Of a DNA stretch of 64,000 bases, positions 8,879 to 16,894 are shown one piece after another (positions within the stretch are counted from its first letter, which is position 1; every line of letters starts with the position of its first letter). The notes below the pieces were generated by a model, which searched no databases, was not told where the DNA came from, and saw nothing but the letters and a program-made list of their open reading frames with translations. The stretch is from assembly GCA_902790495.1 (NCBI GenBank), contig CADASK010000035.1:1-64000 (forward strand), read 5' to 3'. Both the position numbers and the translations under genes were made by a program. The DNA is from an uncultured Eubacteriales bacterium (GTDB lineage Bacteria > Bacillota > Clostridia > Christensenellales > Aristaeellaceae).

Positions 8879-9583
8879 ATGCTTGAAGCTCTCAAAGAGC
8901 AGGTTTGCAAAGCCAACCTGCTCCTCCCCAAACACAACCTCGTAACCTTCACCTGGGGCAACGTCAGCGGCATCGACCGCGAACAGGGCCTCGTGGTCAT
9001 CAAGCCCAGCGGCGTCGACTACGACGGCATGACCCCCGACGACATGGTGGTCGTCGACCTGGACGGCAACCGGGTCGAGGGCAAGTGGAAGCCCAGCAGC
9101 GACACGCCCACCCACGTGGAGCTGTACAAGGCCTTCCCCTGCTGCGGCGGCATCGTCCACACCCACAGCCGCTGGGCCACCAGCTTCGCCCAGGCGAAGA
9201 CGGACATCATCGCCCTGGGCACCACCCAGGCCGACTACTTCTACGGGCCGATCCCCTGCACGCGCCCCATGACCGACGCGGAGATCAAGGGCTGGTACGA
9301 GAAGGAGACCGGCACGGTGATCATCGAGACCTTCCGCGAGCGCGGGATTGACCCGGCCCAGATGCCCGGCGTGCTGGTGTGCAGCCACGGCCCCTTCGCC
9401 TGGGGCACCGATCCGATGAACGCCGTGCACAACGCCGTGGTGATGGAGGAGTGCGCCTTCATGGCCTACCACGCCATGACCCTCGTGCCGGGTCTCGCGC
9501 CCATGCAGCAGACCCTGCTGGACAAGCACTACCTGCGCAAGCACGGCGCCAACGCCTACTATGGGCAGGACAATGTAAAGTAA
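8879..9583 (+). CDS. araD: L-ribulose-5-phosphate 4-epimerase
   Basis: 234 residues (E. coli AraD has 231). A class II aldolase/adducin-fold zinc enzyme converting L-ribulose-5-phosphate to D-xylulose-5-phosphate in arabinose use. Visible landmarks: TWGNVSGID near residue 21, [25 protein letters not shown], the zinc ligands in HTHS (about 95-98), [16 protein letters not shown], and the third zinc histidine in CSHGPFAWG. Start codon follows AAAGGATGAAGCACC. With the kinase upstream it forms a short pentose route; no arabinose isomerase is in view. Confidence 0.95.
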   Translation: MLEALKEQVCKANLLLPKHNLVTFTWGNVSGIDREQGLVVIKPSGVDYDGMTPDDMVVVDLDGNRVEGKWKPSSDTPTHVELYKAFPCCGGIVHTHSRWATSFAQAKTDIIALGTTQADYFYGPIPCTRPMTDAEIKGWYEKETGTVIIETFRERGIDPAQMPGVLVCSHGPFAWGTDPMNAVHNAVVMEECAFMAYHAMTLVPGLAPMQQTLLDKHYLRKHGANAYYGQDNVK

Positions 9584-9627
9584 CTTTGCTTATCTTTAAG
9601 GATCAAAGGCCGCAACAAGAGCGGCTC

Positions 9628-9692
9628 GCGAAGGGTTGTCAGGGACGATCGCAAAGCCCCTGACCCGCGCCCGCAGGCGCGGAACCCCTGCT
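9628..9692 (+). repeat. R1 repeat, GCGC subtype
   Basis: First stem GTCAGGGAC/GCCCCTGAC with one mismatch; second stem CGCGCC/GGCGCG. It faces an inverted copy at 9700. Confidence 0.88.
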
Positions 9693-9699
9693 CTGCGGG

Positions 9700-9761
9700 A
9701 GATTTCGCCGCCTGCGGGCGGCGACCAAAGGGCTTTGCGATCGCCCTTTGGAAACCTTCGC
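9700..9761 (-). repeat. R1 repeat, GGCG subtype, inverted
   Basis: On the minus strand: GCGAAGG, stem CCAAAGGGC/GCCCTTTGG, second stem CGCCGCC/GGCGGCG. It forms a tail-to-tail pair with the copy at 9628. Confidence 0.88.
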
Positions 9762-9829
9762 TGCAGCCGAGAACCTAAAATGACGCAAAGCCATCAAATG
9801 GAGAAAAGCAAAACAAGGAGACTCCCTTC

Positions 9830-10768
9830 ATGGATTGGATAGAAATCATCGTTCACACCACCACCCTCGGCGCGGAACCCGTCACCGACCAGCTCATGGC
9901 GGAGGGCGCCACCGGCACTATGGTCGAGGACCGCGCGGACATCCCCGACCCCGACAAGCCCAACGGCTACTGGGAGATCATCGACCCGAAGCTGATCGAG
10001 AGCATGCCCGAGGACGTGCTCGTCCACGCCTGGCTGGAGCCGGACGCGGGCTTTCCCGAGCGCATGGCCTCCCTGCGCCAGCGCCTGGGCGCGCTGAAGG
10101 AGCGCCAGAGCGGCCTCGGCAGTCTGGAGATCGAGACAAAAAACGTGCGCGACGAGGACTGGTCGGAGGTCTGGAAGCAGTTCTACAAGCCCTTCCGCGC
10201 GGGCCGCAAGCTGGTCGTGAAGCCCACCTGGGAGCAGTACGACGCCCAGCCCGAGGACGAGGTGATCGAGATCGACCCCGGCATGGCCTTCGGCAGCGGC
10301 ACCCATGAGACCACCGGCATGTGCCTGGAGCTTCTGGAGGACGCCCTGCACGGCGGCGAGCGCGTGATCGACGTGGGCACCGGCAGCGGCATCCTCGCCA
10401 TCGGCGCGGCCAAGCTCGGCGCGCGGGAGGTGCTGGCCATCGACATCGACCCGATGGCGGTCAAGGTGGCGAAGGAGAACATCGCCCACAACGGGCTGTC
10501 GGAAACCATCACCGCCGTGGAGGGCAACCTGCTGGACCGGCAGGAGATGATCTGCGAGGTCTGCGTGGCGAACATCATCGCGGACGTGATCTGCGCCTTC
10601 GCCGAGCCGCTGACGCACCACATCGTGCCCGGCGGGCTGTTCATCTGCTCCGGCATCATCAAGGAGCGCGAGCAGGACGTGCTGGACGCCCTGCACGCCG
10701 CCGGCTACGAGGTGCTGGAGGTTCGCCGCAAGGGCGAGTGGGTCGCCATGCTGTCCAGGAGGCCTTGA
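9830..10768 (+). CDS. prmA: Ribosomal protein L11 methyltransferase
   Basis: 312 residues, AAGGAG upstream. It trimethylates lysines and the N-terminus of ribosomal protein L11 using SAM. The N-terminal substrate-recognition part (1-110) is followed by the family signature DPGMAFGSGTHETT (about 149-162), SAM motif I DVGTGSGILA (about 181-190), the acidic DIDP motif II, and the catalytic-loop ANIIADVI segment. rsmE starts three bases after its stop, with the rsmE ribosome site inside the prmA end. This pair is a common arrangement in Bacillota. Confidence 0.96.
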   Translation: MDWIEIIVHTTTLGAEPVTDQLMAEGATGTMVEDRADIPDPDKPNGYWEIIDPKLIESMPEDVLVHAWLEPDAGFPERMASLRQRLGALKERQSGLGSLEIETKNVRDEDWSEVWKQFYKPFRAGRKLVVKPTWEQYDAQPEDEVIEIDPGMAFGSGTHETTGMCLELLEDALHGGERVIDVGTGSGILAIGAAKLGAREVLAIDIDPMAVKVAKENIAHNGLSETITAVEGNLLDRQEMICEVCVANIIADVICAFAEPLTHHIVPGGLFICSGIIKEREQDVLDALHAAGYEVLEVRRKGEWVAMLSRRP

Positions 10769-10771
10769 TCA

Positions 10772-11506
10772 ATGCATCGCTTTTATGCCGAACCGGGCAG
10801 CCTGTGCGAGGGCTTTGCCCGTCTCTCCCGCGAGGACACCGACCACGCGGTGAAAACCCTGCGCCTCGCGCCGGGCGACACGGTGGAGCTCTTCGCCGAC
10901 GGCGCGCGCTTTTTAGCGGAGATTGCCGAGGCCGGCCGCGGCGGCGTCACCGTGCGGGTGCTGGAGCCTCTGCCCTCCACCGAGCCGCGCCTGCGGGTGA
11001 CCCTCTTTCAGGGTCTGCCCAAGGCGGACAAGCTGGAGCTGATTGTGCAGAAGGCTGTGGAGCTGGGCGCGGAGGCTGTCGTGCCCGTGGCGATGGAGCG
11101 CTCGGTGGTGAAGCTGGCAGCGGAGAGCGTTCCGCGCAAGCTGGAGCGCTGGCAGAAGATTGCCCGCGAGGCCTGCAAGCAGTCCGGCCGCTGCGTGGAG
11201 CCCGCGGTGGGTCAGCCGGTGACTGTGGCGCAGCTGGCGAAGGAGCTGGCGCGGTTTGACGCCGCCGTGGTGCCCTGGGAGGACGCGAGGGGCTATGGCC
11301 TGCGGGCCTTCCATGAGGAACACCCGGACGTCCGCACGGTGGCTGTGGTGATCGGGCCGGAGGGCGGCATCTCCCCGGAGGAGATCGAGATCCTGCGCAG
11401 CGCAGGCTGTCTCCCGGTCACCCTCGGCCCGAGGATTCTGCGCACCGAAACCGCTGGGCTTGCCGCGGTCAGCGCGCTGATGTGTCTGTATGGGGAGATG
11501 GAGTAA
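10772..11506 (+). CDS. rsmE: 16S rRNA (uracil(1498)-N3)-methyltransferase
   Basis: 244 residues. SPOUT-class enzyme that methylates U1498 of 16S rRNA. It begins with the usual MHRFY; an N-terminal PUA-like domain (1-70) precedes the knot domain. Knot motifs VIGPEGGISPEE (about 193-204) and LGPRILRTETAGLAA (about 218-232) are intact, as is KADKLELIVQKAVELG. Translation is likely coupled to prmA: AGGAGG sits in the end of prmA and the start is three bases after its stop. Confidence 0.96.
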   Translation: MHRFYAEPGSLCEGFARLSREDTDHAVKTLRLAPGDTVELFADGARFLAEIAEAGRGGVTVRVLEPLPSTEPRLRVTLFQGLPKADKLELIVQKAVELGAEAVVPVAMERSVVKLAAESVPRKLERWQKIAREACKQSGRCVEPAVGQPVTVAQLAKELARFDAAVVPWEDARGYGLRAFHEEHPDVRTVAVVIGPEGGISPEEIEILRSAGCLPVTLGPRILRTETAGLAAVSALMCLYGEME

Positions 11507-11595
11507 GCGTTTTTCTGCGCCGGCAAATGCGGAATCCTGCTTGCATAAAGCTAATCTAACAGAAATGTTAAACCCAATCTCTCGCAAGTTGATGG

Positions 11596-11719
11596 CTCTA
11601 CTTTCCCATGTGGGAAAGTAGCAAAGGACACCGGGGGCGCCGAACGCCCGGAAAACTCCACAGTGTGGAGTTTTCAGTGACCCCGGACCCCCCGCACACG
11701 CTTTTGGTCCTATGCGCCA
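11596..11719 (+). repeat. R4 repeat with cassette in place of its loop
   Basis: Begins CTTTCCCATGTGGGAAAG hairpin, then CAAAGGACACCGGGGG. The middle carries the AAAACTCCAC/GTGGAGTTTT hairpin where the two other R4 copies have ACACGTTGCGACGTGTGT. It ends CCCCGGACCCCCCGCACACG. The gap 11507-11879 otherwise holds an R1 copy and no gene. Confidence 0.85.
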
Positions 11720-11793
11720 ACATTCGCATGGAAAGCCCAAAGCTCATAGAAAAACCCCTGCTGCCATTATGAATTGCTGCCTAAAAGGGCGAC

Positions 11794-11856
11794 GCGAAGG
11801 GTTGTCAGGGGCGATCGCAAAGCCCCTGACCCGCGCCCGCAGGCGCGGAATCCTGC
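11794..11856 (+). repeat. R1 repeat, GCGC subtype
   Basis: Perfect first stem GTCAGGGGC/GCCCCTGAC and second stem CGCGCC/GGCGCG, ending 24 bases before the next start codon. Confidence 0.9.
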
Positions 11857-11879
11857 CAATGCAGATGGAGGAACCCTGT

Positions 11880-13403
11880 ATGCGCATCATCGATTTCTAT
11901 GAGAGCGACCGCCAGGCCCACTGGCTCGAGCAAATCGCCGCGAGCGAATGGGACGCCGGAAAGCTCCTGCACGAGCTGCTCGCGACCGGGCGCTTCCACA
12001 CCTGGGCAGGCGCAGGCTCCACCGTCCTCCTTCTGACCGACGGAGACACGCTGGCGGCGTACTGCACCTTCGCCGAGCAGGACGACATCCAGCCCGCGCC
12101 CTACGGCCCGTGGATCGGCTTCGTGTACACGGCCCCGGCCTACCGGGGACAGCACCTCGCGGGCCGGCTCATCCGCCACGCGGAAAACCTCGCGCTCTGG
12201 GCGGGGCGCGCCAGCGTCCACATCTCCACCGGCTACGAAGGCTTGTACGAAAAGTACGGCTACCGCTTCCGGGAGACGCTGCGCGAGCTGCACGGCGAGC
12301 CCGTGCGGGTGTACGAGAAGCGCCTCACGCGCGGGGGCATGCTCTCCGTGTTCCACGCGGACAGCGGCCGGAAGTATTTCTCCGCGGAGGACTGGCGCGG
12401 CTTCATCGATTGCGCCGCGGACAGCGGCCTGGACGCGGTGGAGCTGACCGTGGGCAACGGCGGCTGGCGCTTCCTGCTGGACGACGCCCACATGGCCCTC
12501 GAGGCGGAGGGGCAGGTCTGGCCCGGGGAGGCCGTGGCCGCCGCCCTGCGCGAGGGCAACCGCGCCTACCATGACTGCGGCGTCAACGAACTGACCGAGG
12601 CGGAGATGGAGGGTATTCTCACCCATGCCCGGGAGCGCGGCGTGGGCGTGATTCCGCTGCTGAACTCGCCCGGACACATGCAGGCCGTGGTCACCGCCAT
12701 GCAGCGCCTCGGCGTGCAGGGCGCGTCCTACCGCGGCTCGGAGTCCGCGGCGGATCTGGAGAGCCCCGCTGCCCTGGGCTTCGTGACCGCCCTGGTGCGC
12801 CGGTACATCGACTGGTTCACCGCGCGCGGCGTGCGGGCGGTCAACCTCGGCGCGGACGAGTACGCCAACGACCGGGACGCCACCGTGCCGGGCTTCGCAC
12901 GGCTGCAGGAGGGCGGCGGCGAGGGCTACCGGCGTTTCCTGCGCTACATCAATGCCCAGACGGCCTATGTGCGGGCGCGCGGCGCGGTGCCGCTGCTGTT
13001 CAACGACGGCATGTATTACGCCGGCGCGGCCGAGGATGTCGATCCCCACGCGATCAGCGCCTACTGGTGCCCCGGCTGGAAGGGCTACGATCTCGCGCCC
13101 GCCGCCCTGGTGGCCGGGAAGGGCCATCCCGTGCTGAACACGAACTGGGCCTGGTACTATGTGCTGGGCCGCAGCGGCGAGGGAAAGGACGCCCCCGACT
13201 TCAGCTTCGAGAAGGCGCTGGCGGGCATCGGGCGTGTGCCCGGCGCGGAGGTGGCCGGCGACCCCGGCGGCGTCCGCCCCATCGGCCGGATGCTCTGCCT
13301 GTGGTGCGATGAGCCCGGCGCGCCCTACGACGCCACAGAAAAAGCCCGCGTCCGCGAGCTGATGAGAAGGTTTGGGGAGGCGAATCCTCCCGCTCAGGCA
13401 TAA
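11880..13403 (+). CDS. GNAT acetyltransferase - GH20 beta-N-acetylhexosaminidase fusion
   Basis: 507 residues from ATG at 11880, which has TGGAGGAACCC upstream. Residues 1-152 are a GNAT acetyltransferase: GPWIGFVYTAPAYRGQHLAG contains the acetyl-CoA loop, and GLYEKYGYRF-VYEKRL closes the fold. Residue 154 onward is a complete GH20 catalytic domain closest to the streptococcal StrH type: DSGRKYFSAEDW, GNGGWRFLLDD, VIPLLNSPGHM, and the catalytic Asp-Glu pair D326-E327 in GADEYAND, then the LNTNWAWYYVLG and MLCLWCDEPGAPY blocks. There is no signal peptide, so it should work in the cytoplasm, unlike StrH. Removing and acetylating hexosamines in one protein is a reasonable guess. Confidence 0.88.
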   Translation: MRIIDFYESDRQAHWLEQIAASEWDAGKLLHELLATGRFHTWAGAGSTVLLLTDGDTLAAYCTFAEQDDIQPAPYGPWIGFVYTAPAYRGQHLAGRLIRHAENLALWAGRASVHISTGYEGLYEKYGYRFRETLRELHGEPVRVYEKRLTRGGMLSVFHADSGRKYFSAEDWRGFIDCAADSGLDAVELTVGNGGWRFLLDDAHMALEAEGQVWPGEAVAAALREGNRAYHDCGVNELTEAEMEGILTHARERGVGVIPLLNSPGHMQAVVTAMQRLGVQGASYRGSESAADLESPAALGFVTALVRRYIDWFTARGVRAVNLGADEYANDRDATVPGFARLQEGGGEGYRRFLRYINAQTAYVRARGAVPLLFNDGMYYAGAAEDVDPHAISAYWCPGWKGYDLAPAALVAGKGHPVLNTNWAWYYVLGRSGEGKDAPDFSFEKALAGIGRVPGAEVAGDPGGVRPIGRMLCLWCDEPGAPYDATEKARVRELMRRFGEANPPAQA

Positions 13404-13411
13404 ATCTCAGA

Positions 13412-13439
13412 TTGACAAAATTGCCCCAAGCGTTATAAT
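13412..13439 (+). promoter_or_regulatory. Promoter of the mgtE transcription unit
   Basis: TTGACA (13412-13417), 16 bases, TATAAT (13434-13439). It leaves an untranslated leader of about 345 bases before mgtE. Confidence 0.85.
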
Positions 13440-13472
13440 GAAATCAGCCCAAACAAAGTGAGGTGAGACAGA

Positions 13473-13547
13473 GTGGACGGTCATGACAGTACAGGTGAAG
13501 GAGCCGGGCCTCAGCCATCCACCCTGCTCACGGCGAGCGGCCGCTGA
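13473..13547 (+). CDS. Candidate 24-residue leader peptide upstream of mgtE
   Basis: GTG at 13473 follows GAGGTGAG by six bases, about 27 bases after the expected transcription start. The peptide begins MDGHDSTGEG, then AGPQPSTLLTASGR and TGA. It carries three acidic residues and a P-x-P in the first half. Acidic/proline-rich leader peptides control some magnesium transporter genes (mgtL of enterobacteria). No homology is claimed; the ORF may be chance. Confidence 0.35.
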   Translation: MDGHDSTGEGAGPQPSTLLTASGR

Positions 13548-13657
13548 AGTCCGCCTTTGCCTTTCTGCCGCCTGATCGAACGTACAACCCGACAGGTGTT
13601 CTTTGCGTTGAATCAAAATGAATCAAGCTTTCCTTTAAGCCGCCGTCAATAGGAGAG

Positions 13658-13722
13658 GCGAAGGGGTGCAGGGGGCGATCGCAAAGCCCCCTGCCCGCGC
13701 CCGCAGGCGCGGAACCCTGCTG
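13658..13722 (+). repeat. R1 repeat, GCGC subtype, inside the mgtE leader
   Basis: Perfect stem GCAGGGGGC/GCCCCCTGC and second stem CGCGCC/GGCGCG. It is transcribed as part of the mgtE leader. Confidence 0.9.
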
Positions 13723-13791
13723 ATCTGTACGTGCATGAAGGAATTGAGATCCTGCAAAGAACAGAGTGCGCACAGAAAGGAGAGAAGCCCG

Positions 13792-15363
13792 ATGGGAGAG
13801 AAGAAGGAAATTTTAGAGGAAGAGAAGGAACAGGGCATCGAGACCACCAACAGCATGGCCGATGCTGCCATTGAAGAAAATCCCGCGTCCGCGCCTGAGG
13901 AGACCCCGGATACCCGGGATGAAAAGGACACCCGGGACAGCCAGGAAGAGCCCGAGGAGAAGGACGAGCGCGAGGAGGTCTTCGAGCACCCGGACTACGA
14001 GGCGGAGCTGGAGCGGATCGTCCGCAGCGACATGCCGGACGCGGAGAAGCGCGACCGCCTCGCCGACTACCACTACAACGACATCGCCGACGTCCTGGAG
14101 AAGCTGACCCCGGACGAGCGCAAGGCCCTCTACCGCCTGCTGGGCGCGGAGGAGGTCTCCGAGATCTTCGCCTACCTGGACGACGCCAGCGACTTCATCG
14201 AGGAGCTGACGCCCGAGACCGCGGCCCACATCGTGCAGGAGATGGACGCGGACGACGCCGTGGACATCCTCGAAGACCTGGACGAGGAGCACCAGCAGGC
14301 CATCATCGAGCGGATGGACGAGGAGTCCAGGGAGGACATCGAGCTGATTCAGTCCTATCCAGAGGACGAGATCGGCAGCAAGATGACCACCAACTACATC
14401 GCCATCCGCCGGGGCATCACGGTGAAGCAGGCGATGCGCAGCCTGGTGGAGCAGGCGGCGGACAACGACAACCTTTCCACCATCTACGTGGTGGAGGCGG
14501 ACGATGTGTTCTACGGGGCCATCACCCTGCAGGACCTGATCATCGCCCGGGAGTACACCGACCTGGAGACCCTGATCACCACGTCCTACCCCTACGTGTA
14601 CGACCACGAGACGGTGGACACCTGCATTGAAGAACTGAAGGACTACAGCGAGGACTCCATCCCCGTGCTCTCCAGCGACAAGAAGCTGCTGGGCGTCATC
14701 ACCTCCCAGGACCTGGTGGAGGTCGTGGACGAGGAGATGGGCGAGGACTACGCCCGCCTGGCCGGTCTGACCGACGAGGAGGATCTCAACGAGCCCCTGC
14801 GCCAGTCCATCAAGAAGCGCCTGCCCTGGCTGATCACGCTGATGTTCCTGGGCCTGGTGGTGTCCTCGGTGGTGGGCGTGTTCGAGCCTGTGATGGCTGC
14901 CCTGCCGCTGGCCGTGGCCTTCCAGTCCATGATCCTGGACATGAGCGGCAACGCGGGCACCCAGTCCCTGGCTGTGACCATCCGCGTGCTGACGGATGAG
15001 AACCTGACCTCCGCCCAGAAGCGCAAGTTCGTCTTCAAGGAGATGCGCGTGGGCATGACCAACGGCCTGCTGCTGGGCACGGCCTCCTGCGCCATCGTGG
15101 GCGTGTACATCCACTTCCTGAAGGGGCGGCCCTTCGACTATGCCTTCTCCATCAGCCTGTGTCTGGGCATCGCGCTGATGATTGCCATGACCATCACGTC
15201 CCTGACCGGCACCCTGGTGCCCATGCTGATGAAGAAGCTGAAGATCGACCCCGCCGTGGCCTCCGGTCCGCTGATCACAACCATGAGCGACCTGGTGGCC
15301 GTGGTCACCTACTACGGCCTGGTGTGGATCCTGCTGATCCATGTGATGCATTTGGCGGGATGA
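13792..15363 (+). CDS. mgtE: Magnesium transporter MgtE
   Basis: 523 residues from ATG at 13792 (GAAAGGAGAG upstream; the frame is open further but unsupported). Magnesium-selective channel. An acidic low-complexity N-terminus (1-65) is longer than usual; the MgtE N domain (about 70-200) and a pair of CBS domains (about 200-330) form the cytosolic magnesium sensor. The membrane part (about 340-523) starts LPWLITLMFLGLVV and contains the pore motif SGNAGTQSLAVTIR. All family parts are present. The promoter is about 345 bases upstream, leaving a long leader that holds a possible uORF and an R1 repeat. Confidence 0.95.
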   Translation: MGEKKEILEEEKEQGIETTNSMADAAIEENPASAPEETPDTRDEKDTRDSQEEPEEKDEREEVFEHPDYEAELERIVRSDMPDAEKRDRLADYHYNDIADVLEKLTPDERKALYRLLGAEEVSEIFAYLDDASDFIEELTPETAAHIVQEMDADDAVDILEDLDEEHQQAIIERMDEESREDIELIQSYPEDEIGSKMTTNYIAIRRGITVKQAMRSLVEQAADNDNLSTIYVVEADDVFYGAITLQDLIIAREYTDLETLITTSYPYVYDHETVDTCIEELKDYSEDSIPVLSSDKKLLGVITSQDLVEVVDEEMGEDYARLAGLTDEEDLNEPLRQSIKKRLPWLITLMFLGLVVSSVVGVFEPVMAALPLAVAFQSMILDMSGNAGTQSLAVTIRVLTDENLTSAQKRKFVFKEMRVGMTNGLLLGTASCAIVGVYIHFLKGRPFDYAFSISLCLGIALMIAMTITSLTGTLVPMLMKKLKIDPAVASGPLITTMSDLVAVVTYYGLVWILLIHVMHLAG

Positions 15364-15379
15364 TGCCCCCCACCCCCGT

Positions 15380-15467
15380 CCCCTTCCCCCCGCAAGCGGG
15401 GGGAGGGGAGAAAGAGAGTGGTCGCCCGGGGGAACCTTTCCTCTGGAAAGTTTCCCCCGGACCCCCT
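15380..15467. repeat. Two consecutive strong hairpins after mgtE
   Basis: CCCCTTCCCCCCGC/GCGGGGGGAGGGG at 15380-15408, then GGGGGAACCTTTCC/GGAAAGTTTCCCCC at 15429-15465. Neither is followed by a T run. Together with the R3 copy at 15498 they fill the 295-base gap to the next gene, where I see no ORF. Confidence 0.6.
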
Positions 15468-15497
15468 GTAAAGGCGCTCCTGCGGAGGGCCTATCCC

Positions 15498-15547
15498 CTT
15501 GGCTCCCCCGCTGGGGGAGCTGTCACCGAAGGTGACTGAGAGGGTCC
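15498..15547 (+). repeat. R3 repeat (double hairpin)
   Basis: GGCTCCCCC-GCT-GGGGGAGC followed by TGTCACC-GAA-GGTGAC. Same architecture as other R3 copies but with different arm sequences. Confidence 0.7.
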
Positions 15548-15658
15548 GCCGCCACAGCGAAATGCCCTGGGGAAAACATCCCCACTCCCCCCTTGAAAGC
15601 TCCTGCCGAGGGCTAAGGCCCCAAGTCCCTTACTGCAACTGTATGGAGGAATGTACAC

Positions 15659-16627
15659 ATGCATCGTCTGCCGCAAAAAGCCGCTGCCCTGATTCTCTGT
15701 GCCGTGCTTGCACTGACCGTGACTCTCGGCGTGATGCCCACCGCCCGGGCCGCGGGCGACCGCGTCTACATCATCCCCGACAGCGACAAGCGCCAGCTGA
15801 CCGCGGCCGAGCTGTGGAACTATGACTACGAGACGCTGGGCTACATCCTCAACGAGATCTTCGCGCGCCACGGGTACAACTTCATCCCCGGCGAGAAGTA
15901 CGAGTATTACTTCAGCCTGATGCCCTGGTACACGCCCAACGCCAACCCGAACAACCATGACGCCTGCTACACCCAGCTGAGCAAGGTGGAGTGGAACAAC
16001 GAGAGCCTGGTCAAGGACGTCCGCGCCCAGATGCGCGCCATGAAGACCACCAACCCCAAGGGCCAGAACATCTGGAAGATCATCGACATCTCCGCCTTCG
16101 CCAACAACGTGGTCGATCCTCTCAACGGCTTCCGCTATGTGGAGCTGGAGGCCGGCCAGAAGCTGGCGGTCTATTCCGCGCCGAGCACCGGCGCCTACCG
16201 CGCCAACAACGGCAAGGCCGCGGTCTCGACCAACGGCCAGGTCTACGCCCTGGGCTATGACAACGGCAACCTGCTGATGATGTACTACGCGGGCAGTGCA
16301 GGCTACGTGGTGCGCGTGGGCTACGTCATGGGCAACAGCATCAAGGGCAGGAAGCCGACCCTGCCCTCGCTGACCTGGGAGAGAATGTGGACGACCACCA
16401 GCCAGACCTGCGGGTTCACCGACGATCCTTCCGCCAGCTCCACGCCGCTGGCGACGATTCCCGCCGGGAGCAATGTGCTGTATCTGTCGACGTTCTACAA
16501 CAACAAGGGCGTCTGGGACTATGTGGAGTACCAGATCGGCGGCAAGACGGCGAGAGGATTTGTGCAGCACGGGTACCTGACCGAGACCTTTGGTGATGAG
16601 GATGATATCGGCGGGGATAATGGCTGA
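15659..16627 (+). CDS. Secreted YARHG-domain protein
   Basis: 322 residues; ATGGAGGAATG upstream. A signal peptide is clear (residues 1-32, cleavage near ARAAG). The YARHG domain follows at about 40-90 with the defining NEIFARHGYNF and F-x-x-x-PWYTP pieces; this domain occurs in extracellular proteins of Bacillota and is of uncertain, probably envelope-binding, function. Residues 150-310 look like two SH3-type beta domains (VELEAGQKLAVYSAP and LATIPAGSNVLYLSTFYN). It lacks a membrane anchor. A terminator follows at 16643. Confidence 0.82.
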   Translation: MHRLPQKAAALILCAVLALTVTLGVMPTARAAGDRVYIIPDSDKRQLTAAELWNYDYETLGYILNEIFARHGYNFIPGEKYEYYFSLMPWYTPNANPNNHDACYTQLSKVEWNNESLVKDVRAQMRAMKTTNPKGQNIWKIIDISAFANNVVDPLNGFRYVELEAGQKLAVYSAPSTGAYRANNGKAAVSTNGQVYALGYDNGNLLMMYYAGSAGYVVRVGYVMGNSIKGRKPTLPSLTWERMWTTTSQTCGFTDDPSASSTPLATIPAGSNVLYLSTFYNNKGVWDYVEYQIGGKTARGFVQHGYLTETFGDEDDIGGDNG

Positions 16628-16642
16628 GAAGCCAGCAGATCA

Positions 16643-16677
16643 AAAAACGCGAGGCCTTTTGCGGGGCTTCGCGTTTT
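16643..16677 (+). terminator. Rho-independent terminator
   Basis: AAAACGCGAGGCC/GGGGCTTCGCGTTTT stem, symmetric enough to serve both the YARHG gene and the convergent rmuC. Confidence 0.75.
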
Positions 16678-16707
16678 GGTATGGTGATGATTTTTGGATG
16701 GCGGGAA

Positions 16708-16760
16708 ACCCTCATCCGTCAGCCCTTTGGGCTGACACCTTCCCCCAGAGGGGGAAGGCA
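16708..16760 (-). repeat. R3 repeat
   Basis: CCCTCATCCGTCAGCCC-TTT-GGGCTGACACC followed by CTTCCCCC-AGA-GGGGGAAG. Confidence 0.8.
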
Positions 16761-16812
16761 AAGTATGATGCCCCAACATTCATGACAATAGCTGCCAAAA
16801 CAAATGCGGCGG

Positions 16813-16874
16813 GCGAAGGGGTCCAGGGGGCGATCGCAAAGCCCCCTGGTCGGCCCGCAGGCCGAAACCCCTGC
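16813..16874 (+). repeat. R1 repeat with CGGCC/GGCCG second stem
   Basis: First stem CCAGGGGGC/GCCCCCTGG, second stem CGGCC-CGCA-GGCCG, both perfect. Ends 21 bases before the rmuC stop. Confidence 0.9.
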
Positions 16875-16894
16875 GGCTTGAGCTGGCAGGCCGA

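Noticed and set aside
13440..13600. M-box (ykoK) magnesium riboswitch before mgtE
   Set aside because: AGGTGAGAC resembles the 5' box, but the other conserved boxes (GCTGCTGCCC, the GACGCCAATGGG stretch, GCTCTACGA) are not found.
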